Shown here piece by piece: positions 1 through 7,907 of a stretch of DNA of 64,000 nucleotides (its first letter is position 1; the number at the start of each line of letters is the position of its first letter). The DNA is from Acidimicrobiales bacterium (GTDB lineage Bacteria > Actinomycetota > Acidimicrobiia > Acidimicrobiales > SZUA-35). The notes beneath the pieces were generated by a model. That model worked only from the letters and a program-made list of their open reading frames with translations, was not told the origin of the DNA and did not search any database. Both the position numbers and the translations under genes were made by a program. Location: assembly GCA_028285495.1 (NCBI GenBank), contig JANQPB010000014.1, forward strand, positions 62,001 to 126,000. The letters are read 5' to 3'.

Positions 1-494
1 TCCTGGACGTGGTACGGCCCGGTCGCCTCCTGGAACTTCAGCGAATTCTGACCCTGGACCAGCTCGGTGAGGGGCACGGTCGCCGTGAAGGGGGTCCTCG
101 AGAAGTTGCGGCCGATGTTGGGCCGGTACTGGGGACCGTCGTTGATCGTGAACCGGGCGCTCTTGCTCTGACGGTTGCGCCACAGGTTGACGTTGATGAC
201 CGCGGCGATGGCACCGCTCGTGTCGTCCGGGATGTCGAGGAAGATCTCCTTGAGGCAGCCGTCCGGCTCGATGTAGAACGAGTTGCCGGCCGACTCGGAG
301 TCACCGCAGCCCGCCGTGTACGTCGAGTGATCGGCCCAGTACTCCTTGTACGTGAACTCGGTGTCGTTGAAGAAGACGCCCGCGTCGGCGGGATCGGCGT
401 CGATCGCTGTGTCGACACCGGCAACAACCAGGCTTGACAGCAGCACGAAGGCGATCAGGACCGCCTTCAGCTTGCTGCGACTACCGTGGTTCAT
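1..494 (-). CDS. Secreted protein of unknown function (C-terminus beyond the window)
   Basis: Reading leftward from an ATG at 494, 164 codons stay open to the window edge, so the gene is partial. The N-terminus is a clear Sec signal: a basic stretch (NHGSRSKLK), then a hydrophobic core (AVLIAFVLLSSLVVAG), then a mature region starting near ADAGVFFNDTEF. The mature part contains two cysteines (CGDS and GC) that could form a disulfide, and looks beta-rich, ending with SLKFQEATGPYHV. It is divergent from the glycosyltransferase at 753 and may belong to the glycan locus. I do not recognise the family; a beta-sandwich or carbohydrate-binding fold is only a guess. Confidence 0.7.
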   Translation of the reverse strand, partial: MNHGSRSKLKAVLIAFVLLSSLVVAGVDTAIDADPADAGVFFNDTEFTYKEYWADHSTYTAGCGDSESAGNSFYIEPDGCLKEIFLDIPDDTSGAIAAVINVNLWRNRQSKSARFTINDGPQYRPNIGRNFSRTPFTATVPLTELVQGQNSLKFQEATGPYHVQ

Positions 495-688
495 GACGCT
501 TCCCTGCCCGCCTCGCCAAGTTGCCCGTCGTACGCTGCGGCAGACCGGGCCCGAAGGTCCGACCCGCCACTCCACTCGTGTTCCCTAGCTGCTTCCCGGC
601 CGTCTGAGCCTCTGACCCGCTGCCGTGAACCGTGGGCGGAACCCATCGAGTCACGCCGAGTCACCAATCGGTAACTCTCTTGTGAGTC

Positions 689-694
689 TAGGCT
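689..694 (+). promoter_or_regulatory. -10 element TAGGCT of a leaderless transcript
   Basis: TAGGCT lies six bases before an ATG at 701, the same geometry seen before many genes of this window. No convincing -35 box is visible. Confidence 0.45.
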
Positions 695-700
695 TGGCCC

Positions 701-756
701 ATGTGCTCCGAAGGGGGCAGGTGACCACGATCAACGTGAGCAAATCGACCCAATGA
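701..756 (+). promoter_or_regulatory. Two overlapping mini-ORFs leading into the glycosyltransferase
   Basis: The ATG at 701 opens MCSEGGR (stop 722-724). A GTG at 721 overlaps that stop as GTGA and opens MTTINVSKSTQ (stop 754-756), which in turn overlaps the ATG at 753 of the next gene as ATGA. This chain suggests translational coupling. It has not been shown that either peptide is made. Confidence 0.35.
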
Positions 757-1727
757 CCGACGTCAACACGCCAGCCCGCCGGCCCCCCGAGACGTCCCGC
801 GTCGTGATCTGTGCCCTCACCTACCTGCGGCCGAGAGGCCTCGACCGGCTGCTCGACGGGCTGGCTGCGCTCCGGATCCCCACCGGGGTCGACGCCGCCG
901 TCGTGATCGTCGACAACGACCCCGATCGGTCGGCGGAGCCGCTGGTCGAGGGTCGCACGACCGGGGCTGCGTGGACGGGGCCGGCGGTCCACTACGTGCC
1001 CGAGCCGGCCCGAGGGATCTCGCATGCCCGCAACGCTGCGGTCGCGGCGGCCAGCAAGCTCGGCGCCGACTGGATCTGCTTCATCGACGACGACGAGTGG
1101 CCCGACCCGGGCTGGCTCGAGGAGTTCCTGGCCACCGCCGAGGCGACCGGCGCCGACATCGTCAGCGGCCCGGTCGAGCCCGAGTTCGAGGCGACCCCGC
1201 CGGACTGGGTGGTCGACGGCGGCTTCTTCGAGTGCCGGCGTCACGAGCACAACCGGCCGATGCACTACGCAACGACCTCGTCGGTCCTGATCCGGCGCTC
1301 CGTCCTCGATCTGGTCCCCGGCCCGTTCGACCCCGCCTTCGGCATGTCCGGCGGCGAGGACACCCACCTGTTCGCCCAGCTCCGCGAACGGGGCTGCTCG
1401 CTCGTGTGGTCGGAGCGGGCGGTGGTCCACGAGGGCATCCCGCCGTCGCGCACGACCAGCGACTGGCTGCTCAAGCGGGAGTTCCGCCGGGGTCAGACGC
1501 TCGGCCTGACGCTGCGCCACCGGGGGGCGTCACCGCCGTTGCTGGTCCGCCGGGCGGCGAAGGGCCTCGTCGAGATCGGTGTCGGACTGGCCGAAACGGT
1601 CTCGGGCCTCCCCCGGGGTCGGGCCCGCTGGTTCCGGGGCGTGCGCCGGATCGGCTTCGGGGTCGGGATTCTCAGCGGCCTCGTCGGGCGCCAGCTCCAG
1701 GAGTACGAGGTCATCCACGGGAGCTGA
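753..1727 (+). CDS. Family 2-type glycosyltransferase
   Basis: A 324-residue GT-A fold transferase. It begins with RVVICALTYLRPRGL, the usual nucleotide-sugar-binding beta strand. VIVDNDPDRS lies near residue 50. The DDDEW motif near residue 112 is the metal-binding DXD. GGEDTHLFAQL near residue 210 probably marks the acceptor/base region. A basic, partly hydrophobic C-terminus (about 270-324) suggests membrane association. It is a paralogue of the protein at 20588: same opening and a similar ending (EYEVIHG versus EYREVHG). The donor cannot be told from sequence. The ATG overlaps the stop of a mini-ORF, suggesting coupled translation. Confidence 0.88.
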   Translation: MTDVNTPARRPPETSRVVICALTYLRPRGLDRLLDGLAALRIPTGVDAAVVIVDNDPDRSAEPLVEGRTTGAAWTGPAVHYVPEPARGISHARNAAVAAASKLGADWICFIDDDEWPDPGWLEEFLATAEATGADIVSGPVEPEFEATPPDWVVDGGFFECRRHEHNRPMHYATTSSVLIRRSVLDLVPGPFDPAFGMSGGEDTHLFAQLRERGCSLVWSERAVVHEGIPPSRTTSDWLLKREFRRGQTLGLTLRHRGASPPLLVRRAAKGLVEIGVGLAETVSGLPRGRARWFRGVRRIGFGVGILSGLVGRQLQEYEVIHGS

Positions 1728-1757
1728 CCCCCGGCCGCGGTCGACGGGCCCGGCTCG

Positions 1758-2396
1758 TCAGTCCTCGGTGCCGACCGACCGGCGGAACAGGCGCTGGAGC
1801 TTGCCGGTGATGTCGGCAACGTCGTCCCCGTGGTAGCAGGGACCGGCGTAGGCGTGGAGCAGGAAGTCGGTGGTCACGTCGAGGTCGACGAGGTCGAACT
1901 CGCCGGCCAGCCGACCGGCGTCGAGCAGCTCGCGGATCAGCTGCCTCGCCTCGGTCCAGGGCTCGTCGCTGTGGCTGGCGGTTGCGTGGAACACGGCGTG
2001 GTAGAGGTCCTCGTTGGCCACTGAGAAACCGACCAGGTAGGCCACGACGTCGTCCATCCGGTCGGCGGCCGGGCGGTCGTTCTCGGCCAGGAGCCGCTTC
2101 GGCTCGTCGAGCATGCGGTGCCACAGGTCGGCCCGGAGGGCGTCGACCAGCTCCTGGCGTGAGGCGTACTGGAGGTAGATCGAGCCCTTGGCGATGCCAG
2201 CCGTCGCTGCGACCTGGGCAACCGAGACGTCGTCGAGGCCGTGCTCGAGGGCCAGCGCGGCGGCGGCGTCGAGGATCTGCCGCCGCCGGACCTCGGGGGG
2301 TTGGAAGCGGCCGCTGGGCCGATCGCCCGGCTGGTCGGGAGGCGGTGCCACATCGCACACGGTAGCAGCCTTGCCAGTCGACTGACCAACGGTCAT
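1758..2396 (-). CDS. TetR-family transcriptional regulator
   Basis: A 212-residue repressor. The N-terminal DNA-binding domain includes RRRQILDAAAALALEHG and the recognition helix region ATAGIAKGSIYLQYASR. The C-terminal domain (about 80-212) is a helical ligand-binding domain of unknown specificity. It is divergent from the flavoprotein at 2451 and two palindromic sites lie between them, so autoregulation plus control of the flavoprotein and its overlapping methyltransferase is likely. The ATG at 2396 overlaps one palindrome; GTG codons 13 and 16 are alternative starts. The long open frame continuing upstream to 3371 is antisense to the flavoprotein and not part of this gene. Confidence 0.88.
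   Translation of the reverse strand: MTVGQSTGKAATVCDVAPPPDQPGDRPSGRFQPPEVRRRQILDAAAALALEHGLDDVSVAQVAATAGIAKGSIYLQYASRQELVDALRADLWHRMLDEPKRLLAENDRPAADRMDDVVAYLVGFSVANEDLYHAVFHATASHSDEPWTEARQLIRELLDAGRLAGEFDLVDLDVTTDFLLHAYAGPCYHGDDVADITGKLQRLFRRSVGTED
2381..2395. promoter_or_regulatory. Putative TetR operator, copy 1
   Basis: ACTGACCAACGGTCA carries the half-sites TGACC and GGTCA. It covers the annotated regulator start, as expected for an autoregulatory site. Confidence 0.5.
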
Positions 2397-2415
2397 ACTG
2401 TCATCGGAAACGACG

Positions 2416-2432
2416 ACTGACCGGCGGTCAGT
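2416..2432. promoter_or_regulatory. Putative TetR operator, copy 2
   Basis: ACTGACCGGCGGTCAGT is a perfect 17-base palindrome around one central base. With copy 1 it fits the consensus TGACCNNCGGTCA, 35 bases centre to centre. It lies 19 bases before the flavoprotein start. Confidence 0.6.
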
Positions 2433-2450
2433 CGAGACTGGAGCAACGAC

Positions 2451-3425
2451 ATGACCGACAAGACCGATTCGACCGACCTCGACGTCGCCATCGTCGGCGG
2501 CGGCCCCGCCGGCCTGCAGGCTGCGCTCGTGCTGGCCCGCACCCGCAAGACCGTCGCGGTGTTCGACGACCCGAGCCCACCGCGGAACGGGGCCTCCCAC
2601 GGCGTCCACAACTTCGTCGGTCTCGACGGGCTGCTGCCCCGGGAGATCCGGGACCAGGCCTGGAAGCAGATCGAGCACTACGGCACGGCCCGCCGCGAGC
2701 GGAGCGAGGTCACCCGCATCCGGCGGGCCCCGGGGTCGGGCGACCTCGTCGTCGAGACCGACGAGGGCGCCCACACCGCCCGCCACGTCGTCCTGGCCTG
2801 CGGCTACCGGGACCTGCACCCGCCGATCGACGGCTTCGAGGCGTGCTGGGGCGACACGATCATCCCCTGCCCGTTCTGCGACGGGTACGAGAATCGGGAC
2901 CGTCGCTGGGGCATCGTCGTCGGCTCGCCCGAGGAGCTCCAGGTGTTCCCGGCCATGACCCGCAACTGGACCGACGACCGGGTGGTGATCGCGCCGACGA
3001 GCGTCGAGGTGACCGACGCCGGGCGGGCGATGCTGGCCGAGCTCGGGGTGCCGCTCCACGTCGGCGACATCGTCGCCATCGACCACGACGGCGGCACGCT
3101 GTCCGGCGTGACCATCGACGACGGCGACGGCGGACGGACCGACGTCGAGGTCGGGACCCTGCTCATGACCCCGCCCGAGGCCCCGACGCCACTGGTATCG
3201 GCCCTGGTCGACGACCTCGGCCTCGAGCTGGACGGCAGTGGCCACGTGGTGGCCGACGCCGAGCAGCGGACGAACGTCGACCGGCTCTGGGCCGCCGGCG
3301 ACGTGCAGGGCTGGATGGGGGCGATCGAGTCGGCCAACGCCGGCGGCGTGGCTGCGGCCATGATCGTCCACGACTGGTACCAGCCGAGCGGCGACGGTGG
3401 CGGCGACGAGGCCGAGCGGCCGTGA
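2451..3425 (+). CDS. Thioredoxin-reductase-like FAD/NAD(P) disulfide oxidoreductase
   Basis: A 324-residue two-dinucleotide-domain flavoprotein. The FAD motif GGGPAG is at about 16-21. A redox CxxC pair, CPFC, sits at 140-143 in the NADPH domain where thioredoxin reductases have CATC. The final FAD-contacting region is LWAAGDVQGWMGAIESA. The CPFCDGYE context resembles the GliT/HlmI/TdpB type that oxidises small-molecule dithiols more than true TrxB, so the substrate may be a low-molecular-weight thiol; this is inference. Its stop overlaps the start of the next gene (GTGA), and two TetR palindromes precede it. RBS-like GGAG lies before the ATG. Confidence 0.85.
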   Translation: MTDKTDSTDLDVAIVGGGPAGLQAALVLARTRKTVAVFDDPSPPRNGASHGVHNFVGLDGLLPREIRDQAWKQIEHYGTARRERSEVTRIRRAPGSGDLVVETDEGAHTARHVVLACGYRDLHPPIDGFEACWGDTIIPCPFCDGYENRDRRWGIVVGSPEELQVFPAMTRNWTDDRVVIAPTSVEVTDAGRAMLAELGVPLHVGDIVAIDHDGGTLSGVTIDDGDGGRTDVEVGTLLMTPPEAPTPLVSALVDDLGLELDGSGHVVADAEQRTNVDRLWAAGDVQGWMGAIESANAGGVAAAMIVHDWYQPSGDGGGDEAERP

Positions 3426-4096
3426 CCTCCCCTGCCGACGTCGCCGCCTTCCACCGCGAGTTCGATCGCCACCCGGACGATCGGGTCCGGCTCTTCGCCG
3501 CCGTGCGGGAGCTGGTGCCGGGCGGAGCCGACGCCGCCGTGCTCTACCCGGGCAGCTACGTCGACATCGGCCCGTCGGTCTGGTTCGACGACGTGACCTA
3601 CGTCGACCTCGACAAGCGGGCGGCCCGATTCTTCGCCACGACCGGCCAGGTGGCCGACCTGGTTGCGGCCAAGCGGGCCGCCGTCGGGCGCCGCCAGGGC
3701 GACCCGACCGGGATCGCCTTCCACCACGCCGACTACGCCGACGAGCTCCCGATCGAGGACGGCTCGATCGACCTGCTCGTGTCGCTCTACGCCGGGTTCA
3801 TCAGCGAGCACTGCACGCGGTACGTGCGGCCGGGCGGGCTGCTCGTCGCCAACAACAGCCACGGCGATGCGTCGATGGCCTCGCTCGACCCGGCCAACGA
3901 GCTCGTCGCCGTCGTCCGCAGCGTCGACGGCGGGTATCGGGCCACCACGGCCGACCCCGACCGCGACCTCCGACCGAAGCGGGGCCACCACCCGACCGTC
4001 GACGAGCTGCACCAGCTCGGCCGGGGCATCGCCTACACGCGACCGGCGTTCGCCTACGTCTTCCGCCGTTCCGACGGCCCGGGCGCTCGCTCCTGA
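3422..4096 (+). CDS. SAM-dependent methyltransferase-like protein
   Basis: A 224-residue protein starting at a GTG that overlaps the flavoprotein stop. YPGSYVDIGPSV near residue 40 is in the position of the SAM-binding first strand, though the glycine motif is weak. YVDLDKRAARFF gives the acidic residue after strand 2. The segment DGSIDLLVSLYAGF followed by VRPGGLLVANN is typical of class I methyltransferases. Substrate unknown. Co-translation with the CPFC flavoprotein suggests modification of the same small molecule or thiol. Confidence 0.65.
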   Translation: MTSPADVAAFHREFDRHPDDRVRLFAAVRELVPGGADAAVLYPGSYVDIGPSVWFDDVTYVDLDKRAARFFATTGQVADLVAAKRAAVGRRQGDPTGIAFHHADYADELPIEDGSIDLLVSLYAGFISEHCTRYVRPGGLLVANNSHGDASMASLDPANELVAVVRSVDGGYRATTADPDRDLRPKRGHHPTVDELHQLGRGIAYTRPAFAYVFRRSDGPGARS

Positions 4097-4149
4097 CCAG
4101 ACGCACCGCCAGAACCGATCGGGGGGCGCCGATGGGGCGGCGCCGGCGA

Positions 4150-5136
4150 TCACACCCGGGCGGTGACCAGGTCGAGGTCGATGCCGAGGCCGTCGAGCAG
4201 GCGCTCGGCGGCGACGACCCGGTCGGCGTCGACCTTGTCCCGCCATGCCTCGACGGCGCCGGCGGCCCGACCGGCCGAGATGGCGGCGACCGTGTCGGCC
4301 TGGGACCGTCGGGACGAGCCGCTCGGGCGGGCCAGGGTGGCCTCCATCCGATCGCCGTCGTCCAGCTGGAGCCGATCGGCCATCCGGGCCAGCACCGTGG
4401 CCGGGTCGGTCACGCAGTCCTCGTAGCGGACGTGCAGCCACTCGGGTCGCTCGGGCAGCAACCGCAGCGGGGCCACGTTCTCCAGCGCCCAGTTGAGCAC
4501 GAACTTCAGCAGCTCGTCGCTGCCGGCCAGCACGTCGTGTGCGAGCGCCTCGCCCTTGTCGCCGAGGTTGGCCTCGACGAAGCGAGGGTCGCGCAGGTGC
4601 GACTCGACCGTGAGGGTCCAGCCGTTGCGCAGGCACGACAGCGCCTGGGGGATCGGGTGGCGGGTCAGCACGACGATGTCGACGTCGAACGTGGCGTCGA
4701 ACCAGTCGATCACCGGCTTGGCGTCGGTGATCTTGAGCACCAGCCGGTCGGAGGTGGCGACGAACCCCCGGCTCCAGAACTTGGTCGGGGCGTTGACCAC
4801 CATTCGCCCGTCGAGGATGCGGGTGACCACGTCCTCCATCCGATCGGCCGTGCGGCCGGCCAACGAGGTGATCTGGCCCTCGTGGAACCGGGGGATCTCC
4901 AGCATCTGGGCGTAGGTGACGTTGCGGCTGAGCGTGGCCAGCGGCTGGTTCAGTGGCCGGATGCCCCGGTTGGCTGCGATCAGCTCCATGGCCCACGTCG
5001 AACCGCCCCGCCTGGTGGCGAACAGGCAGATGTTCGGCTTCGGACCCTGGCGGTGCCGGCTGGTGGCCAGCCACACCGCCTCCCGCGCCGTGGCCCGCAG
5101 CGAGCGGACCAGGTACGTCGGGTCCGGCCTGGTCAC
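4150..5136 (-). CDS. Sulfotransferase (PAPS-dependent)
   Basis: A 328-residue P-loop sulfotransferase, probably transferring sulfate from PAPS to a glycan hydroxyl. The 5'-phosphosulfate loop is FATRRGGSTW at about 39-48. The 3'-phosphate motif is VVLTRHPIPQALS in the middle of the protein. VRYEDCVTDP near residue 240 is a common structural motif of the superfamily. It is the last gene of the minus-strand operon, four bases after its neighbour, and converges on the methyltransferase at 4096. Acceptor unknown. Confidence 0.8.
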   Translation of the reverse strand: MTRPDPTYLVRSLRATAREAVWLATSRHRQGPKPNICLFATRRGGSTWAMELIAANRGIRPLNQPLATLSRNVTYAQMLEIPRFHEGQITSLAGRTADRMEDVVTRILDGRMVVNAPTKFWSRGFVATSDRLVLKITDAKPVIDWFDATFDVDIVVLTRHPIPQALSCLRNGWTLTVESHLRDPRFVEANLGDKGEALAHDVLAGSDELLKFVLNWALENVAPLRLLPERPEWLHVRYEDCVTDPATVLARMADRLQLDDGDRMEATLARPSGSSRRSQADTVAAISAGRAAGAVEAWRDKVDADRVVAAERLLDGLGIDLDLVTARV

Positions 5137-5140
5137 GGAC

Positions 5141-5827
5141 TCAGGCCTCGTCGCCAGACGCCGGGTCGCCGGCCGCGATCCCGCCGGCTGGCGCGTCCCC
5201 GTCGAAGGTGTAGCCGAAGGCCTCGATGTCGGCGGCGAACGCCTCGGCCACCAGCTCCCTGGTGTGGTCGTTGTAGTAGTCCTGGTAGCTGCTGCGCTTC
5301 GACGCGTTCTCGTGGGGAAGCGAGCCCTCGATCCCGATCGTCGAGCAGACCTTGGCGAAGTCGTCGGACAGGTGCTCGAAGTGACCGACGAAGTCGACGA
5401 GCTGGTTGCCGTCGTCGTCGAAGATGAACGAGCTCTGGAGGTGCAGGTCCTCGCTGACCCGCCACTCGATGTACTCGTCGAAGCCCATCTCGCCGACTTG
5501 GCGCCGCTGCGGGTTGAACTTGTTGGTCGGGATGAACCGGTAGAGCGACACCTGCCAGTCCCACGGGTTGCGGACGAAGGAGAAGGTGTACATCGAGTCC
5601 CAGGTCTCCTGGCCGAGATGGTCGCGGATCTCGGCTGCGGTCGAGTGGTTCTCGTAGGGCTTCAGCGAATAGAAGGGCGGCAGCTCGATGAAACGGGCGT
5701 AGTGGTCGCGCAGGCGCTCGGGCACCGACTGCAGGTCGCCGCGCCGCAAGGCGAGCTTCACCGACTGGCCGGCCACCTTGTACACGTGGATGTAGACGTA
5801 GTTGTGCTTGGTGCTGATCAGCGTCAC
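5141..5827 (-). CDS. Sulfotransferase family 2-type protein
   Basis: I take the GTG at 5827, which overlaps the upstream stop as GTGA, giving 228 residues; the longer frame to 5977 has a low-complexity Arg/Pro N-terminus antisense in character. YVYIHVYKVAGQSV is the PAPS 5'-phosphosulfate-binding loop of the carbohydrate sulfotransferase type (KxAGxS). SFVRNPWDWQVSLYRF is the 3'-phosphate motif. It resembles chondroitin/dermatan sulfotransferase-like bacterial proteins. Second of three adjacent sulfotransferase genes at the operon end. Confidence 0.78.
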   Translation of the reverse strand: MTLISTKHNYVYIHVYKVAGQSVKLALRRGDLQSVPERLRDHYARFIELPPFYSLKPYENHSTAAEIRDHLGQETWDSMYTFSFVRNPWDWQVSLYRFIPTNKFNPQRRQVGEMGFDEYIEWRVSEDLHLQSSFIFDDDGNQLVDFVGHFEHLSDDFAKVCSTIGIEGSLPHENASKRSSYQDYYNDHTRELVAEAFAADIEAFGYTFDGDAPAGGIAAGDPASGDEA

Positions 5828-6717
5828 GAGTCGGGTTCCTCCATCCAGTGGCTGAGGTCGCGGTCGAGCAGACGGGCGAGCTCGGGGATCTCGTCGGCGT
5901 AGTGGTCGAGCAGGACCCGGCGGTCGGCCGGGCTGAGCGACGGTCGGTCGAGTTGGGTCGACAACACCCGGTCCCACAGCGGGCGGGCCCGCTCGAGCAC
6001 CGACCGGCTGACGTAGGGCCGCAGGTGCGACCGGGCCTTGAGGGCGGTGGCCACGACCGGGTTGCGGGGGATGCCCGAGGCGTTGATCGGCTGCTCGCCC
6101 TCGACCGCGACGTCGGCATCGACGCCGATGTGGGTGAAGATCGAGCGCATCGTGCCGTCGAGGTCGGTCTTCAGGTCCTCGAACAGGTGGACCTGGAGCT
6201 GCTCACCCGGGAAGTGGTCGAGGTAGCGCCGGAGCTGGGTGGCGTACATGCCCGTGTCGAGGTAGTGCCCGGCCCGGTGGTCGCCGTCGGTGGTGCGGGC
6301 CGACTGCTGGGTGAGGGCCTCGACGAGGGTCTCGCAGGTCTCGTTGCCGTCGCGGCGATGCAGCAGGAAGTCGGACCAGGCCCGGTCGACCGGGTTCCGC
6401 AGCACGGCGACGAGCCGGGCCTCGGGGGCGACGCCGGCCAGGTGGCCGGCGACGTGGGGGTTGCGCAGGTACTCGGGGGAGATGTCGCCCGGCAGCTGGT
6501 CGACGCCGCGGTCGGCGTAGAGGGCCTCGTAGGCGGCCCGGTCGGCCACCGAGCGCTCACGCAGGATGTGGGAGGCCTCGGGGTTGCCCTCGACGGCCAG
6601 CCAGTTCGGCTCCTTCTCCAGCGGCAGGAACACCCCCGGGTGCTGGCGCAGCATCCGGTAGAGGGTGGTGGTGCCGGACCGGTAGGCCCCGATGACGAAG
6701 AACGACGGGTTGAACAC
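5824..6717 (-). CDS. Heparan-sulfate-type sulfotransferase
   Basis: A 297-residue enzyme. The 5'-phosphosulfate loop FFVIGAYRSGTTTLYRML is at the very N-terminus. LEKEPNW near residue 35 matches the catalytic KEP region of N-deacetylase/N-sulfotransferase-like proteins. The 3'-phosphate motif is LVAVLRNPVDRAWSDF. FEDLKTDLDGTM follows near residue 180. The family sulfates sugar hydroxyl or amino groups. It lies nine bases after the C-methyltransferase and overlaps the next sulfotransferase by four bases. Confidence 0.85.
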   Translation of the reverse strand: MFNPSFFVIGAYRSGTTTLYRMLRQHPGVFLPLEKEPNWLAVEGNPEASHILRERSVADRAAYEALYADRGVDQLPGDISPEYLRNPHVAGHLAGVAPEARLVAVLRNPVDRAWSDFLLHRRDGNETCETLVEALTQQSARTTDGDHRAGHYLDTGMYATQLRRYLDHFPGEQLQVHLFEDLKTDLDGTMRSIFTHIGVDADVAVEGEQPINASGIPRNPVVATALKARSHLRPYVSRSVLERARPLWDRVLSTQLDRPSLSPADRRVLLDHYADEIPELARLLDRDLSHWMEEPDS

Positions 6718-6726
6718 GAGTGACCC

Positions 6727-7905
6727 CTACTCCCAGAGGGGGAGCACCTCGGCCGACACGCCGAGCTCACCCAGTGTGCCCCGGATCTCGTCGGCGTAGA
6801 TCGGGTTGGCGATCAGGACGGTGGCCGGCTGGATCTGCCGCAACGACTCGGGTCCGCTGATGGCGACGCCGACGCCGGGAACGCCGAAGCCGGCCTTGCG
6901 GGGGTTGACGTCGACCACGGCGTCGATCTCGCCGCCGGGGGCGACGAGGTTGAGGTAGGTCATGCCCTTCGAGCCGGCGCCCCACAGGGCGACCGGACCG
7001 GCGGCCCGGTAGCGGTTGAGGTCGGTCTTGGCCGCCTCGATCTGCTTGCGGGCGGTGTCCCCGAAGGCGACGGCCCTGGCCACGAGGGCCTCGATGGCGT
7101 CGGCGTCCGGCGTGGCGCCGGCGTCGGGCTCGATCACCCGCGACTCGATGGCCAGGAACTGGTCGTCGAACATCGTCTCGACCCGGTCGACCGACAGCCC
7201 GGCCCGAGCGAGGGCGAGCCCGAGCGACACCGTGGTGAAGTACGAATAGTGCTCGTAGATCAGGTCCCACAGGGCGCAGCGGTCGATCATGACCTCGCCG
7301 TTCGGCACCTCGGAGTACACGGCCCCCTTGTCGTCGGCCGCCACCGAGCCCCGCAGGGTCCCGAGCAGGGCGACCGGGTCGGTCAGGTGCTCCAGCACGT
7401 GCTGGGTCAGGGCCAACCGGGGCGACAGCGAACCGCCGTCTGGGTACAGGTCGGAGCTGAGCGTCACGTTCGGGTGCTCGGGGGCGCCGAGCCGCTCGGG
7501 GTCATAGCTCGGGTCGAACCCGTTCGCCTCGCCGGCCCCGGCCTCGACCAGCATGGTCAGGAAGTGCCCGGGGCCCGAGCCGGCCTCGGCCACCGTGGCC
7601 CCGGCCAGCTCGAAGTCGACCACGAGACGAGCGGCCAGGTCGGTGGCGTGGCGCTGGAAGTGGGGCGAGAAGTGCAGCGTGTTCTCGTAGCTGGCGTCGT
7701 AGTCGGACAGCTCCGGGTCGAACGACGAGTTGAAGAGGTGTGAGCAGCTCCGGCAGACCACGAGGTCCATGTCGCCCTTGGGGACGTCGGGGGCCAGCTC
7801 GGGCGTGGTCTGGGCGTTGATGGCCACCGGCAGATCCGGCAGCGAGAGCACCCCGGCGACCGAAGTGCCGCCGCAGACCGGGCAGGTGGTTCCGACCGGG
7901 GCCAC
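6727..7905 (-). CDS. NDP-sugar C-methyltransferase, paralogue C
   Basis: 392 residues from a GTG two bases after the upstream stop. It has the three-part TylCIII/TcaB9 layout: an N-terminal zinc knuckle (TCPVCGG, later CRSCSHLF), a central SAM domain (VAEAGSGPGHFL, QHVLEHL), and a C-terminal Rossmann-like domain (VALWGAGSKGMTYLN). Such enzymes methylate a carbon next to the keto group of an NDP-4-keto-deoxysugar. The usual YHEH catalytic segment reads IYEH here (LIYEHYSYF), so the Tyr position is Ile while Glu and His are kept. It may act on a different intermediate or be altered in activity. Third of three consecutive paralogues. Confidence 0.83.
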   Translation of the reverse strand: MAPVGTTCPVCGGTSVAGVLSLPDLPVAINAQTTPELAPDVPKGDMDLVVCRSCSHLFNSSFDPELSDYDASYENTLHFSPHFQRHATDLAARLVVDFELAGATVAEAGSGPGHFLTMLVEAGAGEANGFDPSYDPERLGAPEHPNVTLSSDLYPDGGSLSPRLALTQHVLEHLTDPVALLGTLRGSVAADDKGAVYSEVPNGEVMIDRCALWDLIYEHYSYFTTVSLGLALARAGLSVDRVETMFDDQFLAIESRVIEPDAGATPDADAIEALVARAVAFGDTARKQIEAAKTDLNRYRAAGPVALWGAGSKGMTYLNLVAPGGEIDAVVDVNPRKAGFGVPGVGVAISGPESLRQIQPATVLIANPIYADEIRGTLGELGVSAEVLPLWE

Positions 7906-7907
7906 GG

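Noticed and set aside
2804..5074. Long open frame on the minus strand (756 codons)
   Set aside because: It runs antisense to the flavoprotein and methyltransferase genes and out of frame with the sulfotransferase; it is Arg/Pro/Gly-rich with no motif. High GC makes such frames common here.
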